Position numbers and translations under genes: made by a program. DNA of 14,695 nucleotides from an uncultured Clostridia bacterium. GTDB taxonomy: Bacteria; Bacillota; Clostridia; TANB77; CAG-508. Numbering within the stretch: position 1 is the stretch's first letter; the number at the start of each line of letters is the position of its first letter. Positions 6,054-13,276 of the stretch are shown here, piece by piece. The notes under the pieces were generated by a model. It was not told where the DNA came from. It made no database searches and worked only from the letters and a program-made list of their open reading frames with translations. The stretch is taken from assembly GCA_947632745.1 (NCBI GenBank), contig CANRQH010000026.1:1-14695 (forward strand), given 5' to 3'.

Positions 6054-8864
6054 TTATTCAAACAATCCCATAATTTCTTCTTTTGTAAATCTATTAATAA
6101 ATGTTGTTTTAGTTGAAAGCATATTATCTATGAGCTGTGACTTCTTTTTTTGAAGTTCATAAATTTTTTCTTCAATAGAATTACTTGTAATTAATTTATA
6201 AACTTGTACATTATTTTTTTGCCCAATTCTGTAGGCTCTGTCTGTTGCTTGATTTTCAGCAGATTGATTCCACCATGGGTCATAATGAATTACCATATCT
6301 GCACCTGTTAAATTTAATCCTGTTCCACCTGCTTTTAAAGATATTAAAAATACTTTTATATCTTGATTTGTATTAAATTCATCAACAAGTTCAATTCTTT
6401 CACTAACTTTTGTTGCACCTGTTAATTTGAAAAATTTAATATTTCTTTTAGTAAGCTCATTTTGTAGAATATCAAACATAGAAGTATAACCTGAAAATAG
6501 TAAAATCCTGTGTCCTGCTTGTATTGCATCTTCTATGATTTCCATACATTGAATAAGTTTACTACTTTGGCCCTTGTAATCTGAAAGAAATAAATTAGGG
6601 TGGCAACAAATTTGCCTTAATCTTGTAAGTGCTGCAAGTATCATTATTTGGCTTTTTTCATAACCATTAACACTAATTTTATCTGCAACATCTTGTTTAG
6701 CTTTTACTAAATAAGACATATATATTTTTTCTTGTTCAGGGTCCATACTGTTATTAAGTACAGTAATAGTTTTTTCAGGAAGTTCTGTTAAAACTTCTTT
6801 TTTAGTTCTTCTTAAAATAAATGGTTCTATTAACATTTTTAATTTTGCCATTGCATCTAAACTATCATCTTTAACAATAGGTGTTTCATATAAATTTTTA
6901 AATTTTTTGTATTGGAACAAATATCCTGGCATTATAAAGTCAAATATTGACCATAGTTCTGCTAAAGAATTTTCTATTGGAGTTCCAGTTAAAGCAAATC
7001 TAGTTTCAGCATTTAAAGATTTTATGGCTTTAGCATTTTGAGTGTTACTATTTTTTAAATATTGAGCTTCATCAGCTATTACATATTTAAAAGTATAGTT
7101 TAGTTCTTTATATTTTTCTATATCTCTTTTTAATAAATCATAAGAAGTTATAACTAAATCATATTTTTCAATATTATCAATTATTTGTTTTCTTTCATTT
7201 GATGAACCTGAAACAACTTTTATATTTAAAGAAGGTGCAAATTTTTCGGCTTCTTGTTTCCAATTTAGAGCAAGTGAACTTGGAGATACAACAAGACTTG
7301 TTTTTCTATTTTCTTTTTTTTCTTCTAAATAAGATAAAAGTACAGTTAAAATTTGAATAGTTTTTCCAAGTCCCATGTCATCTGCTAATATTCCACCAAA
7401 TTTGTATGAATCCAATGTTTTAAGCCAATTGAATCCTGTTTTTTGGTAATCTCTTAATGTATTTTGCATAGTTTTAGGAATATTTATTTCATCAACAAAG
7501 TTATCTTTTTCTAAATTATCTACTAGCTCTCTATATTCAGTATTTTTTGAGGTTTTTGTATTTTTGAATTTTTTTAGCAATTCATTTAAATATAAACTTC
7601 TATTTACAGGAAGTTTTATGGTGTTATCTTTTAAGTCTTTAAAATTTATGTCCATACCTGATGAAAGTTTGTCTAAAAATTCTATATCTTCACTTTCTGT
7701 TAAATTTAAAAAGCTACCATTTTTAAGCCTATAAAATTTTTTCTTTAATTTGTACTTTTCCATAACTTCTTGTATTTCTTCTGGAGAAATAGAAAGCTTT
7801 CCTAAATCGATATTTAATAAATTATTTTCAACTTTTACTCCGATAGCACCTAGTTTTGGAGCTCTGATTTCTTTAGTTTTGAAATTTTCAGTAACTAAAA
7901 CTTCAAATTTTTGCATATATAGATTTATATCATTTGATAGGAAATTGTAAATGTCTTCATTGTTTGGAAGTATAAATCTTATATTTTTTACATCTAGCAT
8001 AAATCCTGTGTTTTTGAAAACATTTAAAGTTTTATTTTCCTCAAGTTCATTTCTTAGAGCTTTTATATTTATATTATCTTCAAGAGGATTAAATTCTTCT
8101 GCTTCATAGCAAAATTTTACATCAGCAACTAGAAAGTTATTTTCGTCAAAATCTAAAAATACTTTAACAGCAAGTTTTTGTGGTTTATATAATTCAAGCT
8201 CTTGATTTTCAATTCCTTGAATTTTTACATTACTTTCTATTTTAGGCATTACTATTGAGTAAAAATCTTTTAAGTCTTCTTTTCTAAGTAACATCTCTTC
8301 TGTAAAATTTTCTCTAAAGATTTTTATTACTTTTAAAATTGAATTTGAAAATTTATTGTCACATCTATATAGTTTATTTGCATCTAATAAATAATCATAG
8401 TCTTTTCCTTTAAATACAGCTATTTTGAAGATATCTATATTTGGTTTTAAAACCAATTCTTCACTATTAATTTTTGAAAGATTAAATTCAATTTTAGGGT
8501 TTTGTTCTATAAATTCCATTTTTGTATTTGTAAATTCATAAGTGAAATTTATTGATTTATTTTTTAGTATATCAAAAGCTTCGTCAATTGAATTTTCTCC
8601 AAGGGTTATTTGAGACTTGTTTATTGAAGAATAGTAATATCCATATCTGTCATTTGAGTTAGAATATTTTATTACTTCTGCATATTTTAAAATAAAGTCT
8701 AATAAGTCTTTTGATGATTCTTCAAAATTATCTCTAGAATGCACAAATTCAAGCTTTTCTCCATATTTAAAATATTCGTTATTTATAACTTTTGTATAAA
8801 ATTCTGGTAAATCTTTTAATTTGTACATCCTTGAATTTCCAATTTTAAACTCTAGTTTTAATCC
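6054..8864 (-). CDS. SWIM/SNF2 helicase, fragment 2: SNF2-associated region and ATPase
   Basis: This part is 936 residues from GGA at 8864; the rejoined protein would be 1,104 residues, normal for bacterial SNF2 proteins with an N-terminal SWIM finger. The first stretch (KLEFKIGNSRMYKLKDLPEF and onward) is the bacterial SNF2-associated region. RecA-like helicase motifs follow: Walker A DDMGLGKT (near fused residue 665), DEAQ (766), ALTGTPIENS, LLFSGYTSMFD, and motifs V and VI, KAGGTGLNL and QATDRAYRIGQ (about 1038). Such ATPases translocate on double-stranded DNA and remodel protein-DNA complexes; the cellular role is not known. The frame could begin at TTG 8888, but no Shine-Dalgarno sequence precedes it and the family homology crosses the joint. 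Expected continuation comes from the SWIM fragment by a +1 shift at CGG 8865-8863. Confidence 0.9.
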   Translation of the reverse strand, partial: GLKLEFKIGNSRMYKLKDLPEFYTKVINNEYFKYGEKLEFVHSRDNFEESSKDLLDFILKYAEVIKYSNSNDRYGYYYSSINKSQITLGENSIDEAFDILKNKSINFTYEFTNTKMEFIEQNPKIEFNLSKINSEELVLKPNIDIFKIAVFKGKDYDYLLDANKLYRCDNKFSNSILKVIKIFRENFTEEMLLRKEDLKDFYSIVMPKIESNVKIQGIENQELELYKPQKLAVKVFLDFDENNFLVADVKFCYEAEEFNPLEDNINIKALRNELEENKTLNVFKNTGFMLDVKNIRFILPNNEDIYNFLSNDINLYMQKFEVLVTENFKTKEIRAPKLGAIGVKVENNLLNIDLGKLSISPEEIQEVMEKYKLKKKFYRLKNGSFLNLTESEDIEFLDKLSSGMDINFKDLKDNTIKLPVNRSLYLNELLKKFKNTKTSKNTEYRELVDNLEKDNFVDEINIPKTMQNTLRDYQKTGFNWLKTLDSYKFGGILADDMGLGKTIQILTVLLSYLEEKKENRKTSLVVSPSSLALNWKQEAEKFAPSLNIKVVSGSSNERKQIIDNIEKYDLVITSYDLLKRDIEKYKELNYTFKYVIADEAQYLKNSNTQNAKAIKSLNAETRFALTGTPIENSLAELWSIFDFIMPGYLFQYKKFKNLYETPIVKDDSLDAMAKLKMLIEPFILRRTKKEVLTELPEKTITVLNNSMDPEQEKIYMSYLVKAKQDVADKISVNGYEKSQIMILAALTRLRQICCHPNLFLSDYKGQSSKLIQCMEIIEDAIQAGHRILLFSGYTSMFDILQNELTKRNIKFFKLTGATKVSERIELVDEFNTNQDIKVFLISLKAGGTGLNLTGADMVIHYDPWWNQSAENQATDRAYRIGQKNNVQVYKLITSNSIEEKIYELQKKKSQLIDNMLSTKTTFINRFTKEEIMGLFE

Positions 8865-9369
8865 GAGTTGAAAATTTATCATATTCAATTTTAGGTTCGA
8901 TTTTTATTTTTTGTTTTTCAGGTAATTTTACTGTTTCATCTGGAGAAAGTTCTCTTAATTCTTCATTGTAAAATGAATTTATTAAATTGTTGAAAGTTTT
9001 ATATTTAAATTTATTGTTTTTGTTTCTTGTGATTTCTCTAGGGATTTCTTCATGCTCATTATCCCAAAATCTAGTCTGCTCAAATTTCATTAAAGTAGCA
9101 ACAATGTGCTTGCATGCACAGTAATTATTTTGATAATCTTGGCATTCACAATAAGCTACTTCAAGCTCACCATTTTTGACATCAATATTTACTTCATATT
9201 CGTCATAATGACCTGCTACTCTTGAGGTTAGACTGAAGTTGTTTGGACTTTGATAGTCTGATTTTATAATGTTAACTCTGCCTTCGTTTATGTATCTTTT
9301 GGCTTTTATTTTTCTTGCTTCTCCTGCACTATTACATATTTCTTCAAATAATTCTTTGTTTACTTGCAT
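8845..9369 (-). CDS. SWIM/SNF2 helicase, fragment 1: SWIM zinc finger
   Basis: This is the true 5' part of the helicase gene. The ATG at 9369 is chosen because AAAGAGGAG (9384-9376) sits six bases upstream. An earlier GTG (9414) lies within the promoter region. The SWIM zinc finger is visible as CEC (residues 74-76) followed by CKH (86-88), with an additional Cys at 84. The segment ends PKIEYDKFST at residue 168; the zero frame then reads CGG and stops five codons later at TAA 8847-8845. Skipping the C gives T-G-LKLEFKIG, which is the usual continuation in SWIM-SNF2 proteins as I recall them. SWIM fingers in such proteins are thought to contribute DNA or protein contacts. The gene stands alone with its own promoter and terminator. 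Confidence 0.88.
   Translation of the reverse strand: MQVNKELFEEICNSAGEARKIKAKRYINEGRVNIIKSDYQSPNNFSLTSRVAGHYDEYEVNIDVKNGELEVAYCECQDYQNNYCACKHIVATLMKFEQTRFWDNEHEEIPREITRNKNNKFKYKTFNNLINSFYNEELRELSPDETVKLPEKQKIKIEPKIEYDKFSTRIKTRV
8862..8865 (-). other. Frameshift site 3: CGG-A, +1, in the SWIM/SNF2 gene
   Basis: On the minus strand the zero frame reads TCA ACT CGG ATT and stops at 8847-8845. Skipping the C (8865) gives ACT GGA TTA AAA, rejoining the SWIM part to the SNF2-associated part. It is the only in-frame CGG in this gene; the other CGG on the coding strand (7842-7840) is out of frame. Confidence 0.82.
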
Positions 9370-9405
9370 GAGTTTCTCCTCTTTACTTGCTTTATTTGAG
9401 GCAAT

Positions 9406-9434
9406 ATTATACACTATTTTTTGAGGAATTTCAA
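9406..9434 (-). promoter_or_regulatory. Promoter of the SWIM/SNF2 helicase gene
   Basis: On the minus strand TTGAAA (9434-9429), a 17-base spacer, TATAAT (9411-9406). It is about 36 bases before the ATG at 9369, leaving a leader with a good ribosome binding site. Confidence 0.8.
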
Positions 9435-9448
9435 CCCTATGGGGAAAA

Positions 9449-9469
9449 AAGTTACAATAAAGTTACAAT
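9449..9469 (-). repeat. Tandem 10-bp direct repeat upstream of the SNF2 promoter
   Basis: AAGTTACAAT occurs at 9449-9458 and again at 9460-9469, an 11-bp period (one helical turn). It lies 15-35 bases upstream of the -35 box, where an activator dimer would bind. A short inverted repeat GTAAT-N6-ATTAC (9471-9486) follows. The function is inferred only. Confidence 0.4.
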
Positions 9470-9536
9470 GGTAATGTATCTATTACACTACTTTTTTGAT
9501 TATACTTTTATGATTTTTAATTTTAATCATTAATTA

Positions 9537-10574
9537 TTAATTATTTATAGCTAGATTTATTAATTCATCTAAAAGGTCACTATATTTAAGACCTGAATAT
9601 TCCCATAATTTTGGGTACATGCTAATTTCTGTAAAGCCAGGGATTGTATTTATTTCGTTTATATAAACTTCATTAGTTTTATCTAAAATAAAGAAGTCAA
9701 CTCTTGAAAAGCCTTTTCCATCAATTGCTTTAAATGCTTTAATTGCAATATTATGCACTTTACTTTCTAAATCTTTTGAAATTAGTGCTGGAACCAATGT
9801 TTTAGATTCACTGTTATTATATTTTGCATCATAACTATAAAATGAATCTGCAGGGATTATTTCACCTAAGGCAGATGCTTTAATAACTTCGTTTCCTAAA
9901 ACAGAACATTCAATTTCTCTACCTACAATTTGTTCTTCTAATAATATTTTGTGGTCATATTGTGCAGCATTTTGAATAGCTTGAATTAACTCTTGTTGGT
10001 CAGATGCTTTAGTAATTCCTATTGAAGAGCCTGAATTTGATGGTTTAACAAAGATAGGATAGTTAAGTTCATTTTCGGCTAAAGTGCATATTTCTTCTAA
10101 TTTCATTATTTTTTCTCTGAAGTTTTTGTCAACGTAGATATATGTGTTTTTTAAAGCTTTTATGTACATGTATTTAGCTTGCTTTATTCCTGCTTTTTCA
10201 AATATGATTTTGGTATATACTTTATCCATTGCAATACTTGAAGATAAGACTTTACATCCAACATAAGGCTTTTGAAGCAATTCTAAAAGTCCTTGAATGC
10301 TGCCATCTTCTCCATATAGACCATGTAAAACTGGAAATAATACATCTAGCTGTTTTAAATATTCTAAGACATTTTTTATTTTATTGTTTGATAATGTTTC
10401 TTTTAAAATTGTGCCCGGGTATTTATACCATGTACCATCTGTATCGATGTATATTGGGTAAATTTCATATTTTTCTTTATTTAGGTTTGATATTACTGAG
10501 GTCCCTGATACAACAGATATGTCATGCTCTGTTGACATGCCTCCAAAGATTATTCCTAATTTGATTTTATCCAA
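9537..10574 (-). CDS. ddl: D-alanine--D-alanine ligase
   Basis: This cytoplasmic ATP-grasp enzyme joins two D-alanines to supply the dipeptide end of peptidoglycan precursors. At 345 residues it is of ordinary length. Visible elements: GIIFGGMSTEHDIS at the N terminus with the substrate-binding Glu, VLHGLYGEDGSIQG, KPSNSGSSIGI, SYDAKYNN, and the metal-binding RVDFF and INEINTIPGFT near the C terminus. The Tyr in SYDAKY corresponds to the D-Ala-specific ligases rather than to VanA-type D-Ala-D-Lac enzymes, so no vancomycin-resistance role is suggested. The start is TTG (10574-10572), fixed by AGGAGGT (10588-10582) upstream. There is no in-frame CGG and no frame disruption. The gene is divergent from rdgB across about 345 bases. 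Confidence 0.96.
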   Translation of the reverse strand: MDKIKLGIIFGGMSTEHDISVVSGTSVISNLNKEKYEIYPIYIDTDGTWYKYPGTILKETLSNNKIKNVLEYLKQLDVLFPVLHGLYGEDGSIQGLLELLQKPYVGCKVLSSSIAMDKVYTKIIFEKAGIKQAKYMYIKALKNTYIYVDKNFREKIMKLEEICTLAENELNYPIFVKPSNSGSSIGITKASDQQELIQAIQNAAQYDHKILLEEQIVGREIECSVLGNEVIKASALGEIIPADSFYSYDAKYNNSESKTLVPALISKDLESKVHNIAIKAFKAIDGKGFSRVDFFILDKTNEVYINEINTIPGFTEISMYPKLWEYSGLKYSDLLDELINLAINN

Positions 10575-10581
10575 AGTTTTT

Positions 10582-10588
10582 ACCTCCT
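10582..10588 (-). promoter_or_regulatory. Strong ribosome binding site fixing the TTG start of ddl
   Basis: AGGAGGT on the minus strand, seven bases from the TTG at 10574. It shows that real gene starts here carry clear Shine-Dalgarno sequences, unlike the downstream pieces of the frameshifted genes. Confidence 0.85.
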
Positions 10589-10634
10589 TGATTTTATAAA
10601 TGAATAATTATTTTTTCAATTTTTCATTTAGCCT

Positions 10635-10653
10635 TTATTAATTAAATTAATAA
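10635..10653. repeat. 19-base AT palindrome upstream of ddl
   Basis: TTATTAATT, one central base, AATTAATAA: nine-base arms with perfect symmetry. It lies 61-79 bases upstream of the ddl start. It could be an operator, but in sequence this AT-rich it may be chance. Confidence 0.3.
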
Positions 10654-10802
10654 CATCTTTATAAACGCTCTAAAAGTATGTATTTATATTTTTCATGAGT
10701 TTTAATTTTTGTTTTGTATTTTATATTATTTTGTAATATAATTCAAGTATTAATATATATGTTGAAGAGTCTGCGTATATGTGTCAAAAGGAAAATTTTT
10801 TC

Positions 10803-10831
10803 TTGATATATATGTATGAATGTGATAGTAT
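10803..10831 (+). promoter_or_regulatory. Candidate promoter of rdgB
   Basis: TTGATA (10803-10808), a 17-base spacer, TAGTAT (10826-10831), about 90 bases ahead of the coding region. The match is good but not perfect, in an AT-rich background. Confidence 0.5.
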
Positions 10832-10919
10832 GAAGTTAAGATAAATGGTAAAAAATTATTTTTTAATATATGATGTTTAAGAATATTAGAATTACGCTTT
10901 GAAGGGAATAAATGGGAAC

Positions 10920-11525
10920 ATGAAAAAGGAAATAAATGTTGTATTAAATAATAAAGAAATAGTTGTTGCTTCAAATAATATGGGAAAAATTAAAGAGGTA
11001 CAGGAGATATTATATGAATATAAAATTCTTTCTTTAAAAGATGTTGGCATTGATGTAGATGTAGAAGAGGATAAGGATACTTTTGAAGGTAATGCTATTA
11101 AAAAAGCTCAAACAATTGCAAAAGAGCTTGGTGGAAGATTGTGCCTAGCAGATGATTCAGGCATTGAAATTGATTATTTGGATGGCTTTCCGGGTGTTTT
11201 TACTAAAAGGTGGAAAGCTGGTTCTGATAGAGATAGAAATTTGGATATTATTAAAAAATTAGAGGGAGTGCCTAAAGAGAAGAGAAAAATTAAGTTTGTT
11301 ACTGCTATTGCTTTGTCTGATGGATTTAATACCATTTGCAAATGTGGTGTTTTAGATGGTTTGGTTGCTCTCGAACCTAGAGGCGTAAATGGATTTGGGT
11401 TTGATGAGATTTTTGAACTTCCTGATGGCAGGACTTTGGCTGAGCTTTCTCCTATTGAAAAAAATGAGGTTAGTGCAAGGAGAAGGGCGTTGGAGATGGT
11501 GAAGGGAGAGATTAAGAAAAATTAA
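10920..11525 (+). CDS. rdgB: RdgB/HAM1 family non-canonical purine NTP pyrophosphatase
   Basis: The enzyme hydrolyses dITP, XTP and related deaminated purine nucleotides to the monophosphate plus pyrophosphate, keeping them out of DNA and RNA. Family motifs are all present: VVASNNMGKIKEV (substrate/phosphate binding), DTFEGNAIKKA, LADDSGIEIDYLDGFPGVFTKRW (active site with catalytic acidic residues), NGFGFDEIFELPDGRTLAEL and the C-terminal SARRRAL. About 201 residues is the usual family length. ATG 10920 is preferred; a TTG at 10899 would add seven residues but has no ribosome binding site. The site before 10920 is also weak (GAAGGGA lies far upstream). No in-frame CGG and no disruption. The gene is the last clearly chromosomal one before the decayed segment. 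Confidence 0.95.
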   Translation: MKKEINVVLNNKEIVVASNNMGKIKEVQEILYEYKILSLKDVGIDVDVEEDKDTFEGNAIKKAQTIAKELGGRLCLADDSGIEIDYLDGFPGVFTKRWKAGSDRDRNLDIIKKLEGVPKEKRKIKFVTAIALSDGFNTICKCGVLDGLVALEPRGVNGFGFDEIFELPDGRTLAELSPIEKNEVSARRRALEMVKGEIKKN

Positions 11526-11559
11526 AGGTTTGAAAATGGAAGATATTTAAAATAATTTG

Positions 11560-11588
11560 TTGAAAAAAATAATAAATTAGTATAAAAT
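11560..11588 (+). promoter_or_regulatory. Promoter of the truncated zinc-ribbon gene
   Basis: TTGAAA (11560-11565), a 17-base spacer, TAAAAT (11583-11588). It is followed by AAGGAAG (11607-11613) and an ATG at 11621, so a complete expression start is present although the gene is not. Confidence 0.5.
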
Positions 11589-11620
11589 AACATTAGATTC
11601 TATAAAAAGGAAGAATAAAA

Positions 11621-11641
11621 ATGATATGTTCAAAATGTTAA
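11621..11641 (+). pseudogene. Truncated start of a zinc-ribbon protein (six codons)
   Basis: ATG at 11621 follows AAGGAAG with seven bases between and encodes MICSKC, then TAA. Small zinc-ribbon proteins commonly begin in exactly this way (Met, hydrophobic, Cys-x-x-Cys). Nothing downstream continues such a protein. It looks like the cut end of a chromosomal gene at the left edge of the accessory segment, at about 11636-11641. With so few residues, chance cannot be excluded. Confidence 0.4.
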
Positions 11642-11715
11642 AAAATGTCGTTTTATGATATAAAATATATTAGAATTTGTATAAGTGACAAAAATTTTTT
11701 TAATGAGGTGGAAAT

Positions 11716-12357
11716 TTGAATAATCAAGTGAAATCTAAAAAGAGAGTTGCCGAACATGGAGAAGTTTTTACAAATCCAAGAGAAGTGAGTGCAATGTGTG
11801 ATATGGTTATTCAAGAAACTGAAAGAGTAGATTCTAGATTTCTTGAACCTGCATGTGGAGATGGCAATTTTTTAATAGAAATATTAAAAAGAAAATTAAA
11901 TATTGTTAGAAAAAAATACCAAAAGAGTATATATGATTATGAAAGATTTTCTTTATTAGCAATAGGTAGTTTGTATGGAGTGGAATTACTTGAAGATAAT
12001 GTTATTGCTTGTAGAGAAAGATAATATGATTATTGGTATAGTGAATATAAGGCTATTAGTAAAAAAGAATATGACGATAAAGTATCCAATTCAGCATTAT
12101 ATATTTTAGAGCACAATATCGTATGTGGAAATGCTCTAAGTTTAAAATGTGTTGATGAGAATGGAAATGATATAGAAAAACCGATTATATTTTCTGAATG
12201 GACATTTCCGTTTAATGATGCAAGAATGCAAAGAAAAGATTATACATTAGATGAATTAGTAAAAAAAGACATACAACAACAAGAGATTAATCAAGAAGAT
12301 GATGAAGGAAAATTTTTAAAACAATATATTACACATTATAAGAAATTAAATAATTAA
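11716..12357 (+). pseudogene. N6-adenine DNA methyltransferase-like protein, interrupted by an in-frame stop
   Basis: TTG start at 11716 preceded by GAGGTGG. The N-terminal part has the SAM-binding motif FLEPACGDGNFL (near residue 42) but no NPPY catalytic motif anywhere, so it resembles the small partner found beside Eco57I-type methylases. The frame runs through RER to TAA at 12022-12024 and then continues in the same frame as YDYWYSEYKAISKKEYDDK and on to TAA 12355-12357. The combined length is 213 codons. A single substitution, most likely TTA (Leu) to TAA, explains the stop. It is followed after 13 bases by the second methylase, with GGGGGAA between them as ribosome binding site, so they formed an operon. 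No CGG is involved. It is inactive unless the stop is read through. Confidence 0.75.
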
Positions 12358-12370
12358 GGGGGAATTTTTT

Positions 12371-13276
12371 ATGAGTAAAGGTTTATTAGAAAATGCATAT
12401 AATCCAGATGTATTATCTTGCCTTGCAAACCTTTCAAATGATGAAGTATTTACATCTCCAGATGTAGTAAATGAAATGTTGGATATGTTACCACAAGATT
12501 TATTTAAGAATCCTGATACGACTTTTTTAGAGCCGGCTTGTAAAACAGGAGTATTTTTAAGAGAAATAGCTAAAAGATTAATAGATGGCTTAGAAACACA
12601 ATTTCCAAATTTAGATGAAAGATTAAATCATATATTTATGAAACAATTATTTGGAATATCTGTAACAGAATTAACAAGTTTATTAACAAGAAGAAGTTTA
12701 TATTGCTCAAAGTGGCCTAATGGAGAATACTCAGTTATTAAATTTGATACTCCAGAAGGTAATATAAAGTATAGAAAAATTGAACATACTTGGAAAGATG
12801 GAAAATGTATTTTTTGTGGAGCAAGTCAAAATGAATATAAAAGAAATAGTGACTTGGAAACTTATGCATATCAATTTATACATACTAATAAACCAGAGGA
12901 GATTTTTAATATGAAATTTGATGTTATTATAGGAAATCCACCATATCAATTAAGTGATGGAGGTGGTACAGGAGATAGTGCAAAACCAATATATAATTTA
13001 TTTATAGATCAAGCAATTAAATTAATGCCTAAATACTTGTGCATGATTATCCCTTCAAGATGGATGAAAGGAGGAAAAGGATTACAAAATTTTAGAAAAA
13101 GAATGATGAGTGACACAAGAATAAAAAATATAAAAGACTTTGAGAGTGCAAAAGAGTGCTTCCCAGGAATTACGCTTGATGGTTGAGTATGTTATTTTTT
13201 ATGGGATAAAAATTATAATGGAAAAGTAAATTATACATATATTTATTTTTATCAGGAACACCTTTTAGAGCTTTAA
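12371..13276 (+). pseudogene. Eco57I-type N6-adenine DNA methylase, nonsense mutation and 3' deletion
   Basis: ATG at 12371 with GGGGGAA upstream. The protein contains SAM motif I, FLEPACKTGVFLREIA (about residue 55), a Cys-x-x-Cys element (IFCGAS and the preceding region), and catalytic motif IV FDVIIGNPPYQLSDGG (about 185-200). This is the class of methylase that accompanies restriction helicases on mobile elements. GITLDG is followed by TGA (13184-13186) and then in frame by VCYFLWDKNYNGKVNYTY, the normal continuation; GGA (Gly) to TGA explains it. Homology stops near 13235, where the reading switches to helicase sequence in another frame. The usual C-terminal part is therefore lost. The frame itself ends at TAA 13274-13276. 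Confidence 0.8.

Larger units (their letters stand above)
10589..10919. other. Divergent intergenic region between ddl and rdgB
   Basis: This is a very AT-rich stretch without a convincing gene. It holds the rdgB promoter candidate (10803-10831) and a 19-base palindrome (10635-10653). On the minus strand, TTGAAA and TAAAAT boxes 17 bases apart occur just ahead of ddl, but that -10 box almost abuts the ribosome binding site, so I do not call it. No tRNA, riboswitch or convincing terminator is seen. Confidence 0.5.

Noticed and set aside
257..8865. Sequencing or assembly error as the cause of the three frameshifts
   Set aside because: None lies in a homopolymer, all three create the same zero-frame triplet, and the error-free string GGTGGA occurs intact elsewhere in the same genes. 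Raw reads would still be needed to exclude it finally.
10229..10564. 111-codon plus-strand open frame opposite ddl
   Set aside because: It is a shadow of the well-supported ddl gene, with low-complexity hydrophobic translation and no ribosome binding site.
9537..10574. VanA-type D-Ala-D-Lac resistance ligase
   Set aside because: The SYDAKY motif has the Tyr of D-Ala-D-Ala ligases and there are no van neighbours.
13184..13186. TGA read as glycine, as in Gracilibacteria and Absconditabacteria
   Set aside because: It stands at a Gly position, but no other in-frame TGA occurs in the roughly 3,400 intact host codons, and the gene also carries a deletion. A plain GGA to TGA mutation is simpler.
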